DNA of 52,971 nucleotides from Candidatus Aphodousia faecipullorum (GCA_018714205.1 DVNR01000055.1:1-52971); one strand, 5' to 3'. Positions 43,383-52,533 are shown, numbered from the stretch's first letter. Numbers and translations: made by a program. The notes: generated from the letters alone by a model not told the origin.

Positions 43383-43484
43383 ATGAAAATTCGACTTAAA
43401 TTACTGTTTTTATCGGTTTTTGTTTCTTGGCGTGAGGTCACGCCAACGCAAAACCGCCCGAATACTTTACCCAAGGGGAATTGA
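43383..43484 (+). CDS. Possible 33-codon leader ORF before accB
   Basis: ATG at 43383 opens 33 codons with a hydrophobic middle (LKLLFLSVFVSW) and ends in TGA three bases before the accB start. A perfect hairpin lies inside it. There is no good ribosome site upstream, so this may be chance; it is reported because the stop and start are so close that translational coupling would be possible. Confidence 0.2.
   Translation: MKIRLKLLFLSVFVSWREVTPTQNRPNTLPKGN
43427..43446 (+). promoter_or_regulatory. Hairpin or palindrome in the accBC leader
   Basis: TTGGCGTGA-GG-TCACGCCAA has perfect 9-bp arms, 41-61 bases before accB. No T tract follows, so it is not a terminator. It could be an operator or a leader hairpin that affects accBC expression. 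The rest of the 257-base gap (43231-43487) has only weak repeats. Confidence 0.5.
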
Positions 43485-43487
43485 CAA

Positions 43488-43952
43488 ATGGATTTACGCA
43501 AATTGAAGACACTGATTGACTTGGTTGCCGAAAGCGGCATCTCCGAATTAGAAGTCACAGAAGAAAACGATAAAGTGCGTATCGTCAATAAACCGCAAGC
43601 CGTTGCAGTGGCTGCTCCTGTTACGGTTGCAACACCGGCTCCGGTCGCAGCGCAAGTGGCCGCTCCGGCAGCACCTGCCGCCGCAACACCAACACCTGCC
43701 CCTGAACCTGTCAGCGAAGGTAAGACCGTTACCTCTCCGATGGTTGGAACATTCTATCGTGCCCCCAATCCGGGTGCCGAACCGTTTGTCAAGGTTGGTG
43801 ACCATGTCGAGGTTGGTCAAACACTTTGCATCATTGAGGCCATGAAGCTGCTCAATGAAATTGAAGCCGAGTACAGCGGAACCGTGAAAGAAATCTGTGT
43901 GGACAACGCCCAACCCGTCGAATTCGGTCAACCCCTCTTTATCATCGGCTAA
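43488..43952 (+). CDS. accB: Biotin carboxyl carrier protein of acetyl-CoA carboxylase
   Basis: Carries carboxybiotin between biotin carboxylase and carboxyltransferase in the first step of fatty acid synthesis. The 154 residues consist of an N-terminal helix region ([23 protein letters not shown]), an Ala/Pro/Val-rich linker (about 36-75) and a biotinyl domain with Lys120 in [12 protein letters not shown]. The Leu after the modified Lys, in place of the more usual Met, is common in betaproteobacteria. The AAGGGGAA ribosome site is strong. accC starts six bases after the stop. Confidence 0.97.
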   Translation: MDLRKLKTLIDLVAESGISELEVTEENDKVRIVNKPQAVAVAAPVTVATPAPVAAQVAAPAAPAAATPTPAPEPVSEGKTVTSPMVGTFYRAPNPGAEPFVKVGDHVEVGQTLCIIEAMKLLNEIEAEYSGTVKEICVDNAQPVEFGQPLFIIG

Positions 43953-43958
43953 GTCACC

Positions 43959-45335
43959 ATGTTTGGAAAGATTCTTATTGCTAACCGCGGTGAGATTGCG
44001 CTTAGAATTCAGCGTGCTTGCCGAGAGATGAACATCAAAACGGTGGTTGTACACTCAACTGCGGATGTTGACGCCAAATACGTCCGTTTAGCCGATGAGT
44101 CCGTCTGCATTGGACCCGCTCCCTCGGTTGACAGCTACCTCAATATTCCCGCGATTATCAGCGCTGCGGAAGTGACCGATGCGGAGGCAATCCACCCGGG
44201 ATACGGTTTCCTATCGGAAAACGCTGATTTTGCCGAGCGAGTGGAAAAGTCCGGCTTTGCCTTTATCGGCCCTCGCCCCGATTCAATCCGCATTATGGGT
44301 GACAAGGTTTCTGCGAAAAAAGCCATGATCGAAGCCGGCGTCCCGGTGGTTCCTGGCTCTGATGGGGCACTTCCCGACGATCCTGATGAAGTCATTCAAA
44401 TTGCCCGCAAGATCGGCTATCCCGTCATCATTAAAGCCAGTGGCGGCGGTGGCGGCCGCGGCATGCGCGTAGTGCGCACCGAAGCCGCTCTCATTAATGC
44501 CGTTGCGATGACCAAGCAGGAAGCGCAGAACGCGTTCGGCAATCCGACCGTTTACATGGAAAAATTCCTTGAAAATCCGCGTCACATTGAGATTCAAGTC
44601 CTTGCGGACAATTTCCACAACGCGATTTACTTGGGTGAACGTGACTGCTCCATGCAACGCAGAAACCAGAAAGTCCTTGAAGAGGCTCCTGCACCCGGCA
44701 TCAATCGCAAACTCGTTGAAAAGGTTGGCGAACGATGCGTTGAAGCTTGCAAACGCTTAGGCTATCGCGGCGCCGGCACGTTCGAATTCCTGTACGAAAA
44801 CGGTCAGTTCTATTTTATTGAAATGAACACCCGTATTCAGGTCGAACATCCTGTCACTGAGCTCATCACCGGCGTTGACATTGTTCGTGAACAAATTCGC
44901 GTTGCCTATGGTGAACGTCTCGCTTACAAACAACGAGACATCCAAATTCGTGGACATGCGATCGAGTGCCGTATCAACGCGGAGGATCCGTTTACCTTTA
45001 TTCCGAGTCCGGGTCGAGTGACCGCTTGGCACACCCCGGGCGGTCCAGGCATTCGCTTTGACAGCCACGTGTATTCCGGCTACTTTGTTCCGCCATACTA
45101 CGACTCCATGATCGGCAAACTCATCGCTTATGGCGATGATCGAGAAACGGCCATTGCCCGTATGAAGATCGCATTGTCTGAAATGGTGGTAAGTGGCATC
45201 AAAACGAACCTTCCTCTGCATCGCGAGTTGATGATGGATGAAAAATTCCGCCAAGGTGGCACGAGCATTCACTATTTGGAAGAGCGTTTGCAGGAATGGA
45301 AGACTCAACGCACAATTCACAAAGAGGAACTCTAA
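43959..45335 (+). CDS. accC: Biotin carboxylase subunit of acetyl-CoA carboxylase
   Basis: An ATP-grasp enzyme of 458 residues that carboxylates the biotin on AccB. Blocks in order: [20 protein letters not shown] at the start, [16 protein letters not shown] near 73, the glycine-rich ATP loop [14 protein letters not shown] near 160, [20 protein letters not shown] near 229, and [18 protein letters not shown] near 282 with its metal and catalytic residues. The length is normal. It lies between accB and prmA in a tight operon, the usual arrangement in this group. Confidence 0.97.
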   Translation: MFGKILIANRGEIALRIQRACREMNIKTVVVHSTADVDAKYVRLADESVCIGPAPSVDSYLNIPAIISAAEVTDAEAIHPGYGFLSENADFAERVEKSGFAFIGPRPDSIRIMGDKVSAKKAMIEAGVPVVPGSDGALPDDPDEVIQIARKIGYPVIIKASGGGGGRGMRVVRTEAALINAVAMTKQEAQNAFGNPTVYMEKFLENPRHIEIQVLADNFHNAIYLGERDCSMQRRNQKVLEEAPAPGINRKLVEKVGERCVEACKRLGYRGAGTFEFLYENGQFYFIEMNTRIQVEHPVTELITGVDIVREQIRVAYGERLAYKQRDIQIRGHAIECRINAEDPFTFIPSPGRVTAWHTPGGPGIRFDSHVYSGYFVPPYYDSMIGKLIAYGDDRETAIARMKIALSEMVVSGIKTNLPLHRELMMDEKFRQGGTSIHYLEERLQEWKTQRTIHKEEL

Positions 45336-45339
45336 GCTT

Positions 45340-46242
45340 ATGCGCGAGATAGCTTTATACGTCACCGAAGGCGCTGCCGAAAAGTTGGGGGAAGCGCTCA
45401 TGGACGCGGGTGCTCTTTCCGTGACGATTGAAGACGCTGATGCCGACACGCCCGATGAGCAACCGCTTTACGGCGAGCCCGGTCTTGAACCGGAACACAC
45501 CGCTTGGACCAATTCCATCTTGAAGATTTTGGTCGACGATGACTTCAATGCGGGTCTCGATATCGCGATCGCCGCCAAAGCGCTTGGAATTGCCGACCCC
45601 AAAGTGATCAGTGATGAAACGGTAGAGGACGCGGACTGGGTCCGAATCACCCAAGCGCAATTTCAACCGGTGCGAGTCTCTGATCGTTTGTGGATCGTTC
45701 CAACCTGGCATGAGCCGCCAGCCGGTGACAAGGCTATCAACATCCGATTGGATCCGGGAGTGGCTTTCGGCACGGGATCCCACCCGACCACACACCTTTG
45801 CTTACGCTGGCTTGCTGAAAATGTGAAAAGCGGTGAAACGGTTCTTGACTACGGTTGTGGCACGGGGATTTTAGCCATTGCAGCCAAAAAGCTCGGCGCC
45901 GGCGACGTTCTTGGAACGGATATTGACCCGCAAGCGGTTGACGCTGCCATGGAAAACGCGCAAGCCAACGATGCCCCTTGCCGTTTTGTGCTGCCAGACG
46001 CGATGCCGACCGGAACATTTGACATCGTGGTCGCCAATATTTTGTCCAACCCACTTAAACTCCTGGCTCCTGCGCTTTTAGCGAGGGTCAAAGTGGGTGG
46101 TCATTTAGTTCTTTCCGGCGTGTTGGCCCGCCAAGCCCAGGAGGTCATTGACGTCTACCGTCAGCACGACCCGAAGGTTGAACTATCCGTTTGGAACGAA
46201 GAAGAGGGTTGGGTTTGTATCGCCGGCTCTCGTGCCGCTTAA
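45340..46242 (+). CDS. prmA: Ribosomal protein L11 methyltransferase
   Basis: Trimethylates ribosomal protein L11. The open frame begins at 45238 inside accC, but the ATG at 45340, four bases after the accC stop and downstream of GAGGAA, gives the family-like MREIALYVTEGAAEKLGEAL. The protein has 300 residues. The N-terminal substrate-recognition domain is followed by the linker motif DPGVAFGTGSHPTT (138-151) and the SAM-binding VLDYGCGTGILAIAAKKLGA (168-187). VVANILSNPLKLLAP is the catalytic-loop region. It is co-transcribed with accBC. Confidence 0.96.
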   Translation: MREIALYVTEGAAEKLGEALMDAGALSVTIEDADADTPDEQPLYGEPGLEPEHTAWTNSILKILVDDDFNAGLDIAIAAKALGIADPKVISDETVEDADWVRITQAQFQPVRVSDRLWIVPTWHEPPAGDKAINIRLDPGVAFGTGSHPTTHLCLRWLAENVKSGETVLDYGCGTGILAIAAKKLGAGDVLGTDIDPQAVDAAMENAQANDAPCRFVLPDAMPTGTFDIVVANILSNPLKLLAPALLARVKVGGHLVLSGVLARQAQEVIDVYRQHDPKVELSVWNEEEGWVCIAGSRAA

Positions 46243-46259
46243 TCCTTTGAAAGCTATTT

Positions 46260-47228
46260 ATGACGGTTTACATTACCCGATGCCCAGTTTGCCAGCAAGC
46301 CTTTAAAACCAATGAGCATGTGCTCGCCCTGAAAGGCGGCGAAGTGCGTTGTGGCTTTTGTCAATCGGTTTTTAACGCTTACGAGCACCTTTACACGCCG
46401 CTTAACTCCGCCGAGCTTGGTCAACTAATTGAACAACAAGCCCAGCGCCAAGCGCAAATGCAGCGTAAGGGGCTCGAAGCAATGGCAGCACTTGCCGGTG
46501 AGCTCAAAGGATTCGGGGCAGGCACAGATAATGACGATTCCTTAATCGGTGTTCGGGCCGAGCCGCGACTTGCTCCGGGCCCTGTTAAGCAAGAAGTCAT
46601 TAACGCGGGGCCTTCTGTTCAAGTGATTGAACACGGTGCAAAGATTCCTGGGGATGAAAAGGGTTACGCCAACGAGGAGCTTGAAGGAAACGATGAGGAA
46701 GATTACGACTACGAAGAAGAATCTCCTCACAAAAAACGGACGCTCGTCTGGGTTGTGGTTGCGTTTGTCGCTTTAGTTGGAATTGCTTGTCAGTTACTTG
46801 CGATGAATAGCAATACGGTCATTGAGAAACTGCCGCAGGCAGCTCCCTTGATGGATCGCGTTTGCTCTATTTTCTCCTGCGAGGCTCCAGTTGCCAACAC
46901 ATCAGTGACAAAAAACAATGAGAGCCTGGTTCAAGGTCCCGTCCAAATCACTGATCAAGAACTTGTGACCCTCCCCAACGGGCAATACGCTATTCGTGTG
47001 GTTCTGAAAAATCAATCCACAGTAGAGCAGCCCTACCCCAATTTGACTATTGTGCTTAAGGGCGAAAAAGAAGACATTTTAACGAGAAGGCATGTCCTAC
47101 CGTCTGAATATCTCGAAGACGCTTCTCGCAAATTACCGGCGCAAGCTCAAGATGAGGTGAGCATCGCCTTTAATATCGCAGACGGCAAACCCGCAACGTT
47201 GGCCGTTGAAATTGATCCCGTTCTATAG
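46260..47228 (+). CDS. Zinc-ribbon DUF3426 membrane protein
   Basis: A 322-residue protein of unknown function. The N-terminus is an MJ0042-type zinc finger, RCPVCQQAF and RCGFCQSVF, two CxxC pairs about 21 residues apart. A middle region ends in a strongly acidic stretch (GNDEEDYDYEEE near 150), then one membrane helix (about 163-183). The C-terminal 120 residues form a DUF3426 beta domain, predicted periplasmic. Thus a metal-binding cytoplasmic head is linked through the membrane to an outer domain, as in other proteobacterial members found after prmA. It is 17 bases from prmA. A terminator follows. Confidence 0.88.
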   Translation: MTVYITRCPVCQQAFKTNEHVLALKGGEVRCGFCQSVFNAYEHLYTPLNSAELGQLIEQQAQRQAQMQRKGLEAMAALAGELKGFGAGTDNDDSLIGVRAEPRLAPGPVKQEVINAGPSVQVIEHGAKIPGDEKGYANEELEGNDEEDYDYEEESPHKKRTLVWVVVAFVALVGIACQLLAMNSNTVIEKLPQAAPLMDRVCSIFSCEAPVANTSVTKNNESLVQGPVQITDQELVTLPNGQYAIRVVLKNQSTVEQPYPNLTIVLKGEKEDILTRRHVLPSEYLEDASRKLPAQAQDEVSIAFNIADGKPATLAVEIDPVL

Positions 47229-47233
47229 ACCGC

Positions 47234-47259
47234 CCCGCCTTTTGAAGGCGGGCTTTTTT
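47234..47259 (+). terminator. Hairpin and U tract directly before the pfkB-family gene
   Basis: CCCGCCTT pairs with AAGGCGGG around a tiny loop and is followed by CTTTTTTC. The next ATG is at 47262, immediately after. It terminates the accB operon in part, or acts as a leader element of the kinase gene. Confidence 0.75.
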
Positions 47260-47261
47260 CT

Positions 47262-48194
47262 ATGAGTGTTTTTATTTCCGGTTCCATCGCTTACGATACG
47301 ATTTTGCATTTCGATGGTGTATTTGCCGAACAACTTCGCGGCGACCTTAGGCACCTAAATTTGACCTTGCAAGCTAAATCGATGACCAGGCAGTTTGGAG
47401 GCTGCGCTGGGAATATTGCGTATAGCCTCAAATGTCTGGGCGGAGATCCTGTGATTGTCACCTCTGTCGGACGGGACGCTGACGATTACCTCACCCATTT
47501 ACAGCATCTCGATATAACAACCGCCGGCATATTGAAAATCAATGACGCCTACACCGCTCAAGCTATCATCACCACCGATGCCTTGGGCAATCAACTCTGT
47601 ACCTTTCACGAAGGCGCCATGTCTAGGGCGGCTCAGGCAAACTGGCCGAGGCAAAAATTCAATTGGGGCATTGTGACACCAACCGCTACCCCGGTCATGA
47701 AAACTCATACTGAAATGCTTCGTGAAAAAGCGATTCCCATCATTTGGGACATGGGCCAGGCTTCGGCCTACCTGAGTGGAGATGACATTGAATGGTTTCT
47801 TGACCGAATTCATATTTTGACTGTTTCAGAATTTGAGTGGGATGTTCTTTTACAGAAGACGGGACGCGACGCTCAAAGCGTTTGCCATAAGGTTCCCTGC
47901 ATTGTGGTTACAGCAGGTGCACAAGGCGTTACGACCTTTTATCAAGGGGAAAAACAACACTTTGATGCCATCACGGTCAAACATCCGGTTAATCCGGTCG
48001 GCTGTGGTGACGCCTTCCGTGGCGGACTATTGCGAGGATTGGAATTGAAGCTAAGTTGGAAGCAAACCATACAGCTTGCCATGCTCATGGGAGCCATTAA
48101 AGTCTCCCATGAATCCGCGCAAGGTTATCAATTGGATCAAGTTGAGGCGGCGCGCTTATACGAGCGCGCCTTTAAGGAAAAAGTTACGCTCTAA
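47262..48194 (+). CDS. PfkB family carbohydrate/nucleoside kinase
   Basis: A ribokinase-fold kinase of 310 residues. It begins with SGSIAYDTILHFDGVF, typical of a PfkB subgroup annotated as adenosine kinase-like or general sugar kinase. The first signature QFGGCAGNIAYSLKCLGGDPVIVTSVG lies near 45-70, and the anion-hole/catalytic motif NPVGCGDAFRGG near 244-255, with Asp250 as the expected base. The substrate is unknown. The start follows a terminator U tract by two bases and has no normal ribosome site; an AAGG in the hairpin stem is 13 bases away. Its stop overlaps the convergent yggT stop by four bases. Confidence 0.88.
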   Translation: MSVFISGSIAYDTILHFDGVFAEQLRGDLRHLNLTLQAKSMTRQFGGCAGNIAYSLKCLGGDPVIVTSVGRDADDYLTHLQHLDITTAGILKINDAYTAQAIITTDALGNQLCTFHEGAMSRAAQANWPRQKFNWGIVTPTATPVMKTHTEMLREKAIPIIWDMGQASAYLSGDDIEWFLDRIHILTVSEFEWDVLLQKTGRDAQSVCHKVPCIVVTAGAQGVTTFYQGEKQHFDAITVKHPVNPVGCGDAFRGGLLRGLELKLSWKQTIQLAMLMGAIKVSHESAQGYQLDQVEAARLYERAFKEKVTL

Positions 48195-48751
48195 AACCAG
48201 GCGCTGATGAAGTAGCCCTGCGAGAAGGGCGTCACCCAATAAAGCAGGAGATTAACCAAAATAAACACAACGACGGGCGAAAAATCAAAACCGCCGAAAC
48301 GGGGCAAACGGCTTGAAATCGGTCCAATGATCGGATTCATCAAACGCCAGAAAATCCCGTACGCGGGCGAGTCGGGTTGAAGCCACGAAAGCAAGACAAA
48401 AATAATCGTCCCCCACAAAATAAGCTCCAACATCCAGCGTAAAAGCAGAAAGACCGCGCAAATCGGTAGCAGCAAAGGTTGTATTGGCAACCCCGTCACC
48501 TGGTACCCCACTACAGCAACGAGCGCAGCCATCAATAGGGCACCAACCACAGCCGCCCATTCCCAGCGTCGAGACGGCTTAAAGATTCTCGTAAGTGGCA
48601 CGACCAACCAATTCGTTCCCATCCAAGCAAGCCGTGCGATCGGATCAAAAATCGAAATACGATGAAAAAACACATACACTCGCAAAATCAGCAGACAGCC
48701 GATCAGCGTCGTAGCAATGTTAAAAATTAAGGCAATGAAGTTTGCAAGCAT
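48191..48751 (-). CDS. YggT family integral membrane protein
   Basis: A 186-residue inner-membrane protein with two YggT repeats, each a pair of hydrophobic helices: LANFIALIFNIATTLIGCLLILRVYVF... in the first and ELILWGTIIFVLLSWLQP followed by NPIIGPISSRLPRFGG in the second. The ATG at 48751 starts the conserved part; the open frame extends 27 codons upstream into ampD sequence and is discounted. The function is unknown; homologues are linked to osmotic tolerance and, in plastids, to cytochrome b6f assembly. It is last in a ccsA-like/PP0621/ampD/yggT operon. Confidence 0.88.
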   Translation of the reverse strand: MLANFIALIFNIATTLIGCLLILRVYVFFHRISIFDPIARLAWMGTNWLVVPLTRIFKPSRRWEWAAVVGALLMAALVAVVGYQVTGLPIQPLLLPICAVFLLLRWMLELILWGTIIFVLLSWLQPDSPAYGIFWRLMNPIIGPISSRLPRFGGFDFSPVVVFILVNLLLYWVTPFSQGYFISAWF

Positions 48752-48762
48752 AACCTTGATAT

Positions 48763-49353
48763 CTAAAAGAGGGTTCTCGGGCAGTATTGTAACGTTTTTG
48801 GGTACTCGGGCTCGTTTAGAAGCTGCAACCAATTGAAAAAGGGGCCGGGATCGGTTTTGCGCTCCGGCGCAATATCCTTGTGTCCAGTCATGAAATTCAA
48901 GCTTGGATAGCGTTCGGTCAAAACTGACAGCAACTGAGCGAGCTTTTGATATTGTTTGGCTTCAAAACGCACAAAGTCACTTCCCTCCATTTCGATGCCA
49001 ATCGAAAATTCGTTGCACTTCACTCGCCCTTGGAAAGAAGAAACGCCGGCGTGCCAAGCACGCTTTTGTGTGCTGACGAACTGAAAAAGCGCCCCAGTCC
49101 GGTCGATAAAAAAATGGCTGGAAACACGAAGGCCTTTCAAACTGGCAAAAGAGGGATGGTAATTTAAATCAATCGTTCCCATAAAAAGGGCGTTGACGCA
49201 TCCGTTCATAAATTGACCGGCAGGCAAAGAGATATTGTGTATCACCACAAGATCCGGCGCTTGGGACGTCTCCCTATCATCAAAAAAAGGACTTGGGCAA
49301 ACTTGGCAACCCAACCCCCGCAACCAGCCGTCAATGTCTACCGTGGGCTTCAT
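48763..49353 (-). CDS. ampD: 1,6-anhydro-N-acetylmuramyl-L-alanine amidase
   Basis: A cytoplasmic zinc amidase that removes the peptide from anhydro-muropeptides during murein recycling and so sets the AmpR inducer level. The protein has 196 residues from the ATG at 49353, which has AAAGG six bases upstream; a start at 49398 is open but lies deeper in the PP0621 gene. Zinc ligands are visible as His39 (VVIHNISLP), His158 (GHKDIAP) and Asp168 (KTDPGPFF), and Glu121 lies in GIEMEGSD. There is no signal peptide, so it is AmpD rather than AmiD. It overlaps the PP0621 gene by 23 bases. Mpl, its pathway partner, is encoded at 41139-42473. Confidence 0.95.
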   Translation of the reverse strand: MKPTVDIDGWLRGLGCQVCPSPFFDDRETSQAPDLVVIHNISLPAGQFMNGCVNALFMGTIDLNYHPSFASLKGLRVSSHFFIDRTGALFQFVSTQKRAWHAGVSSFQGRVKCNEFSIGIEMEGSDFVRFEAKQYQKLAQLLSVLTERYPSLNFMTGHKDIAPERKTDPGPFFNWLQLLNEPEYPKTLQYCPRTLF

Positions 49354-49573
49354 CTTCAGCCTTTTGCGCACAAGCCAATGAGCAATAGCTTTTCCCATTC
49401 ATCCATACACCGTCCACTTCTGCGAAATGTACGCCGCAAACCGGACACTGAACCATTTTCTTCACACTCATTTCCGGCTTTTTCTCCAAACGCAGCCGAT
49501 CATTTCGCCGCTTCTGCATCACGGCGACAACCACCACGACCAAAAGCACTAAAAATAGTAACTTCGTGAGCAT
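49331..49573 (-). CDS. PP0621 family zinc-binding small membrane protein
   Basis: An 80-residue protein with one N-terminal membrane helix (LTKLLFLVLLVVVVVAVM) and a C-terminal metal-binding knot (MVQCPVCGVHF and SYCSLACAQKAED). I infer the PP0621 family from this layout and the position between a ccsA-like gene and ampD. The ATG at 49573 has AGGAG at good spacing; a longer frame upstream overlaps the ccsA-like gene and is unlikely. Its function is unknown. It shares 23 bases with ampD. Confidence 0.8.
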   Translation of the reverse strand: MLTKLLFLVLLVVVVVAVMQKRRNDRLRLEKKPEMSVKKMVQCPVCGVHFAEVDGVWMNGKSYCSLACAQKAEDEAHGRH

Positions 49574-49581
49574 GCCCTCTC

Positions 49582-50400
49582 CTACACCAACACGTCTAAC
49601 ACGAAACGATAGGCAAAGTAAGCCACGACTTGCAATAACACCGCCACCCAAAACAGCACCAGGGCTTTACCGCTTCGCCAACCCAAAAAACGACGTCCTA
49701 ACAGCAAAATTCCAAACAGAACCCAACTTAAAATCGTCAAAACGGTTTTATGGTCAAACGCCAATAACGTATCCAAGTACTGCGCGGTAGAAACCATCCC
49801 ACCCAAAATGGTAAGGGTCAGGAAAATAAAACAGGCCGAGATCACACGGAAAAGAATTTTCTCCATCATGCGCAAATTGGGCATCGTCGCGACGAGCCCT
49901 TCGGGCTCGTTCAAAGCGAGATGCGACTTCAGGCGCGTATTGAGAATACTCATCAAAATCGCTTGAACGATTGCCATCATCATGAAGCTATAAGCAACAA
50001 TGCCGAAAACGATATGCAATTTAAATCCAAGTGTCGCGCCAACCACTTTGGACGTTTCGCTCGGGAAAAACTGAGGAAACCAGACCCCAATTGCCGATAA
50101 GATGAGCACAATGGCGTATAACGCGTGAACCCTCGAATAAAGGGCACCGAAAAAAAGAATCAACGTGCTGAAAAAGCACATGGCGGAAACGGAAATGCCA
50201 AACCCGACCACAAGGGTCTGAGGGGCGGGAAATGCAACCGACTGCAATATCCAGAAGTGCGCCAAAATACCCAAACCGATCACCGGTAACGCCCAAACCG
50301 GCGCCGTGTCCCCGCGTTTTTTAAACGTGTTGACAATTTTTAATCCAACAGCTAGGTAAAAAAGCGACGCAACACCGTAAAATACTAGGTTTAAATCCAT
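49582..50400 (-). CDS. CcsA/YpjD-like cytochrome c assembly family membrane protein
   Basis: An inner-membrane protein of 272 residues with eight hydrophobic helices. Features are the HIVFGIVAYSFMMMAIVQAILM helix near 140 and FDHKTVLTILSWVLFGILLLGRRFLGWRSG near 225, where His residues are placed as in the CcsA/ResC heme-handling family. The tryptophan-rich WWD motif of true CcsA is not evident, so this is the shorter YpjD-like group often found beside ffh; a role in heme or cytochrome c maturation is not proven. The ATG at 50400 has AAGAG eight bases upstream; 50406 is an alternative. It leads the operon ending in yggT. Confidence 0.83.
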   Translation of the reverse strand: MDLNLVFYGVASLFYLAVGLKIVNTFKKRGDTAPVWALPVIGLGILAHFWILQSVAFPAPQTLVVGFGISVSAMCFFSTLILFFGALYSRVHALYAIVLILSAIGVWFPQFFPSETSKVVGATLGFKLHIVFGIVAYSFMMMAIVQAILMSILNTRLKSHLALNEPEGLVATMPNLRMMEKILFRVISACFIFLTLTILGGMVSTAQYLDTLLAFDHKTVLTILSWVLFGILLLGRRFLGWRSGKALVLFWVAVLLQVVAYFAYRFVLDVLV

Positions 50401-50504
50401 ATGCATGACTCTTTGTTTGTAACAAGCTCCGCCCCAAAGCGGGCACGGAAACATTTTACGGCATCGGGTGTGCGTTGTAGCGAACTATTTTGAATTGAAT
50501 CTCT

Positions 50505-51908
50505 ATGCTCAATAATTTAAGCCAACGTCTTTCACGTGTTATCAAAACCATGCGGGGACAAGCCCGCATCACCGAAGCCAATACTCGCGAGATGTTGCGC
50601 GAGGTGCGCATTGCCCTTCTTGAAGCGGATGTCGCGTTACCGGTCGTGCGTGAGCTTATCGCACGCATTAAAGCAAAAGCGATGAATGAAGAGGTGATCG
50701 GCAACCTCAACCCAGGACAAGCGCTTGTCGGCATTGTTCAGGATGAATTAACAGCCATCATCGGCGGCAATCTTTCTGAAAAAGAGAAATCCATCAATCT
50801 TGCCGCCCAACCGCCAGCGGTGATTTTACTAGCGGGCCTGCAAGGCGCCGGTAAAACGACTTCTGCCGGTAAACTCGCCAACTACCTCACGCACGAATTA
50901 AAGAAAAAAGTGCTCACGGTTTCAACCGACGTCTATCGTCCTGCCGCGGCCGACCAGTTGAAGGTGATCACCGAGCAAGCTGGAGCCGACAACTTCCCAA
51001 TGGATGCCTCATCCAAACCCTTGGCTATTGCGGAAGCGGCTCTCACGCACGCCAAACGCTATTTTTACGATGTGCTGATTGTTGATACGGCTGGTCGACT
51101 TTCCATTGACGAGGCGATGATGACCGAAGCGGCCGAATTGCATGACTTTTTGCATCCGACCGAGACCTTTTTCGTTGCCGATGCCATGCTCGGTCAGACC
51201 GCCGTGCAAGCGGCTCAAGCTTTCAATGAACGCCTGGCTCTAACCGGTGTCATTCTTACGAAGTTAGACGGTGATAGCCGAGGTGGCGCGGCCTTGTCGG
51301 TTGCCTACACAACCGGCAAGCCCATCAAATTTGTTGGTGTTTCAGAAAAAATCGATGGCCTCGAACCTTTTAATCCCGAAGGAATGGCCAGCCGCATCCT
51401 GGGCATGGGCGATATTGTCGCTTTGGTCAAAGACGTTCAAAAAGCCATCGATGTTGAGCAAACGCAAAAGCTTGCTCAAAAAATGCGTTCAGGCGACCGC
51501 TTTGATCTCAATGACTTTAAAGATCAACTGGCACAAATGAAAAACGTGGACAGCTTCTCCGGCCTGCTGGACAAATTGCCCGCCCAGTTCGCTGAAGCCG
51601 CTCAACACGTCAATGACGATGATGCGAAAAAGGCCATCGCCCGCACCGAAGGTATTATCAACTCCATGACGCCCTACGAAAGGAGTCATCCGGAGGTCAT
51701 CAAAGCTAGTCGCAAACGTCGTATCGCAGCTGGCTGCGGCCTGCCTGTTCAAGAAGTCAATAAAATGCTCAAGCAATTTGAACAGACGCAGCAAATGATG
51801 AAAATGATGAAAAAAGGCGGCCTAAGCAAGATGATGCGCGCCTTAGGTGGCCTCAAGAACATGGCCGGAATGGGTGGCATGGGTGGTTTTGGTCGATTTG
51901 GTCGCTGA
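50505..51908 (+). CDS. ffh: Signal recognition particle protein Ffh
   Basis: The SRP GTPase that targets inner-membrane proteins to FtsY and SecYEG. The protein has 467 residues. The helical N domain is followed by the G domain with GLQGAGKTT at 111-119, DVYRPAAADQL, VDTAGRL, and TKLDGDSRGGAALSV. The C-terminal M domain is methionine-rich with a Gly/Met tail (GGLSKMMRALGGLKNMAGMGG). The ATG lies in a 104-base region divergent from the ccsA-like gene. Its TGA shares one base with the ATG of ruvC. Confidence 0.97.
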   Translation: MLNNLSQRLSRVIKTMRGQARITEANTREMLREVRIALLEADVALPVVRELIARIKAKAMNEEVIGNLNPGQALVGIVQDELTAIIGGNLSEKEKSINLAAQPPAVILLAGLQGAGKTTSAGKLANYLTHELKKKVLTVSTDVYRPAAADQLKVITEQAGADNFPMDASSKPLAIAEAALTHAKRYFYDVLIVDTAGRLSIDEAMMTEAAELHDFLHPTETFFVADAMLGQTAVQAAQAFNERLALTGVILTKLDGDSRGGAALSVAYTTGKPIKFVGVSEKIDGLEPFNPEGMASRILGMGDIVALVKDVQKAIDVEQTQKLAQKMRSGDRFDLNDFKDQLAQMKNVDSFSGLLDKLPAQFAEAAQHVNDDDAKKAIARTEGIINSMTPYERSHPEVIKASRKRRIAAGCGLPVQEVNKMLKQFEQTQQMMKMMKKGGLSKMMRALGGLKNMAGMGGMGGFGRFGR

Positions 51909-52504
51909 TGGAAAATAGTCACTTTGTGCGAATCATGGGCGTTGACCCGGGGCTCAATCACACCGGTTTCGGTGTGATTGACGTGATCGGCACGGATCTG
52001 AAATTCGTAACAGCCGGTGTGATTAATGTCCCCAAGGGAGAGCTTGCGGAACGTCTATTCTTTATTTTCAAATCGGTGGCTCAAATCGCCCGGGAGAACA
52101 CTCCGTCGTTTGCCGCTTGTGAAAAGGTTTTTGTTAATATGAACCCGCACACAACGCTCTTGTTAGGTCAGGCCCGCGGGGCGGCTCTCACTGCTTTGGC
52201 TAGCGAAGAGCTTCTCGTTAACGAATTCACCCCGACTGAAATTAAACAAGCGACCGTTGGGACTGGGCGAGCGACAAAAACCCAAGTGCAGATGATGATT
52301 TCGCAGATGCTCAATTTACCCCAAGCTCTGCAACCCGACGCCGCCGACGCCTTGGCTTGTGCAGTCTGCGCCGCGCAGTCGTTCAGGATGATGTCTGCCA
52401 TGGCGGCACCGAAAACGGCCGCTGGCCACGCAAGAATTCACTCCTCGCGCAAGACTCGTCAAGCTTGGGAAGTCCACCTCGGACTTAATCGAAAAAATAG
52501 TTAG
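51908..52504 (+). CDS. ruvC: Holliday junction endonuclease RuvC
   Basis: Resolves Holliday junctions together with RuvAB. The protein has 198 residues; four acidic active-site residues are visible: Asp13 ([13 protein letters not shown]), Glu72 ([11 protein letters not shown]), Asp144 and Asp147 (QPDAADALA). About 25 residues follow the usual C-terminus. The start at 51908 overlaps the ffh stop by one base; ATG at 51935 is an alternative that would leave only four residues before the catalytic Asp. ruvA follows at 52534. Confidence 0.96.
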   Translation: MENSHFVRIMGVDPGLNHTGFGVIDVIGTDLKFVTAGVINVPKGELAERLFFIFKSVAQIARENTPSFAACEKVFVNMNPHTTLLLGQARGAALTALASEELLVNEFTPTEIKQATVGTGRATKTQVQMMISQMLNLPQALQPDAADALACAVCAAQSFRMMSAMAAPKTAAGHARIHSSRKTRQAWEVHLGLNRKNS

Positions 52505-52533
52505 GGAGCGGCTTATCAAAGCCTATATGCAAA

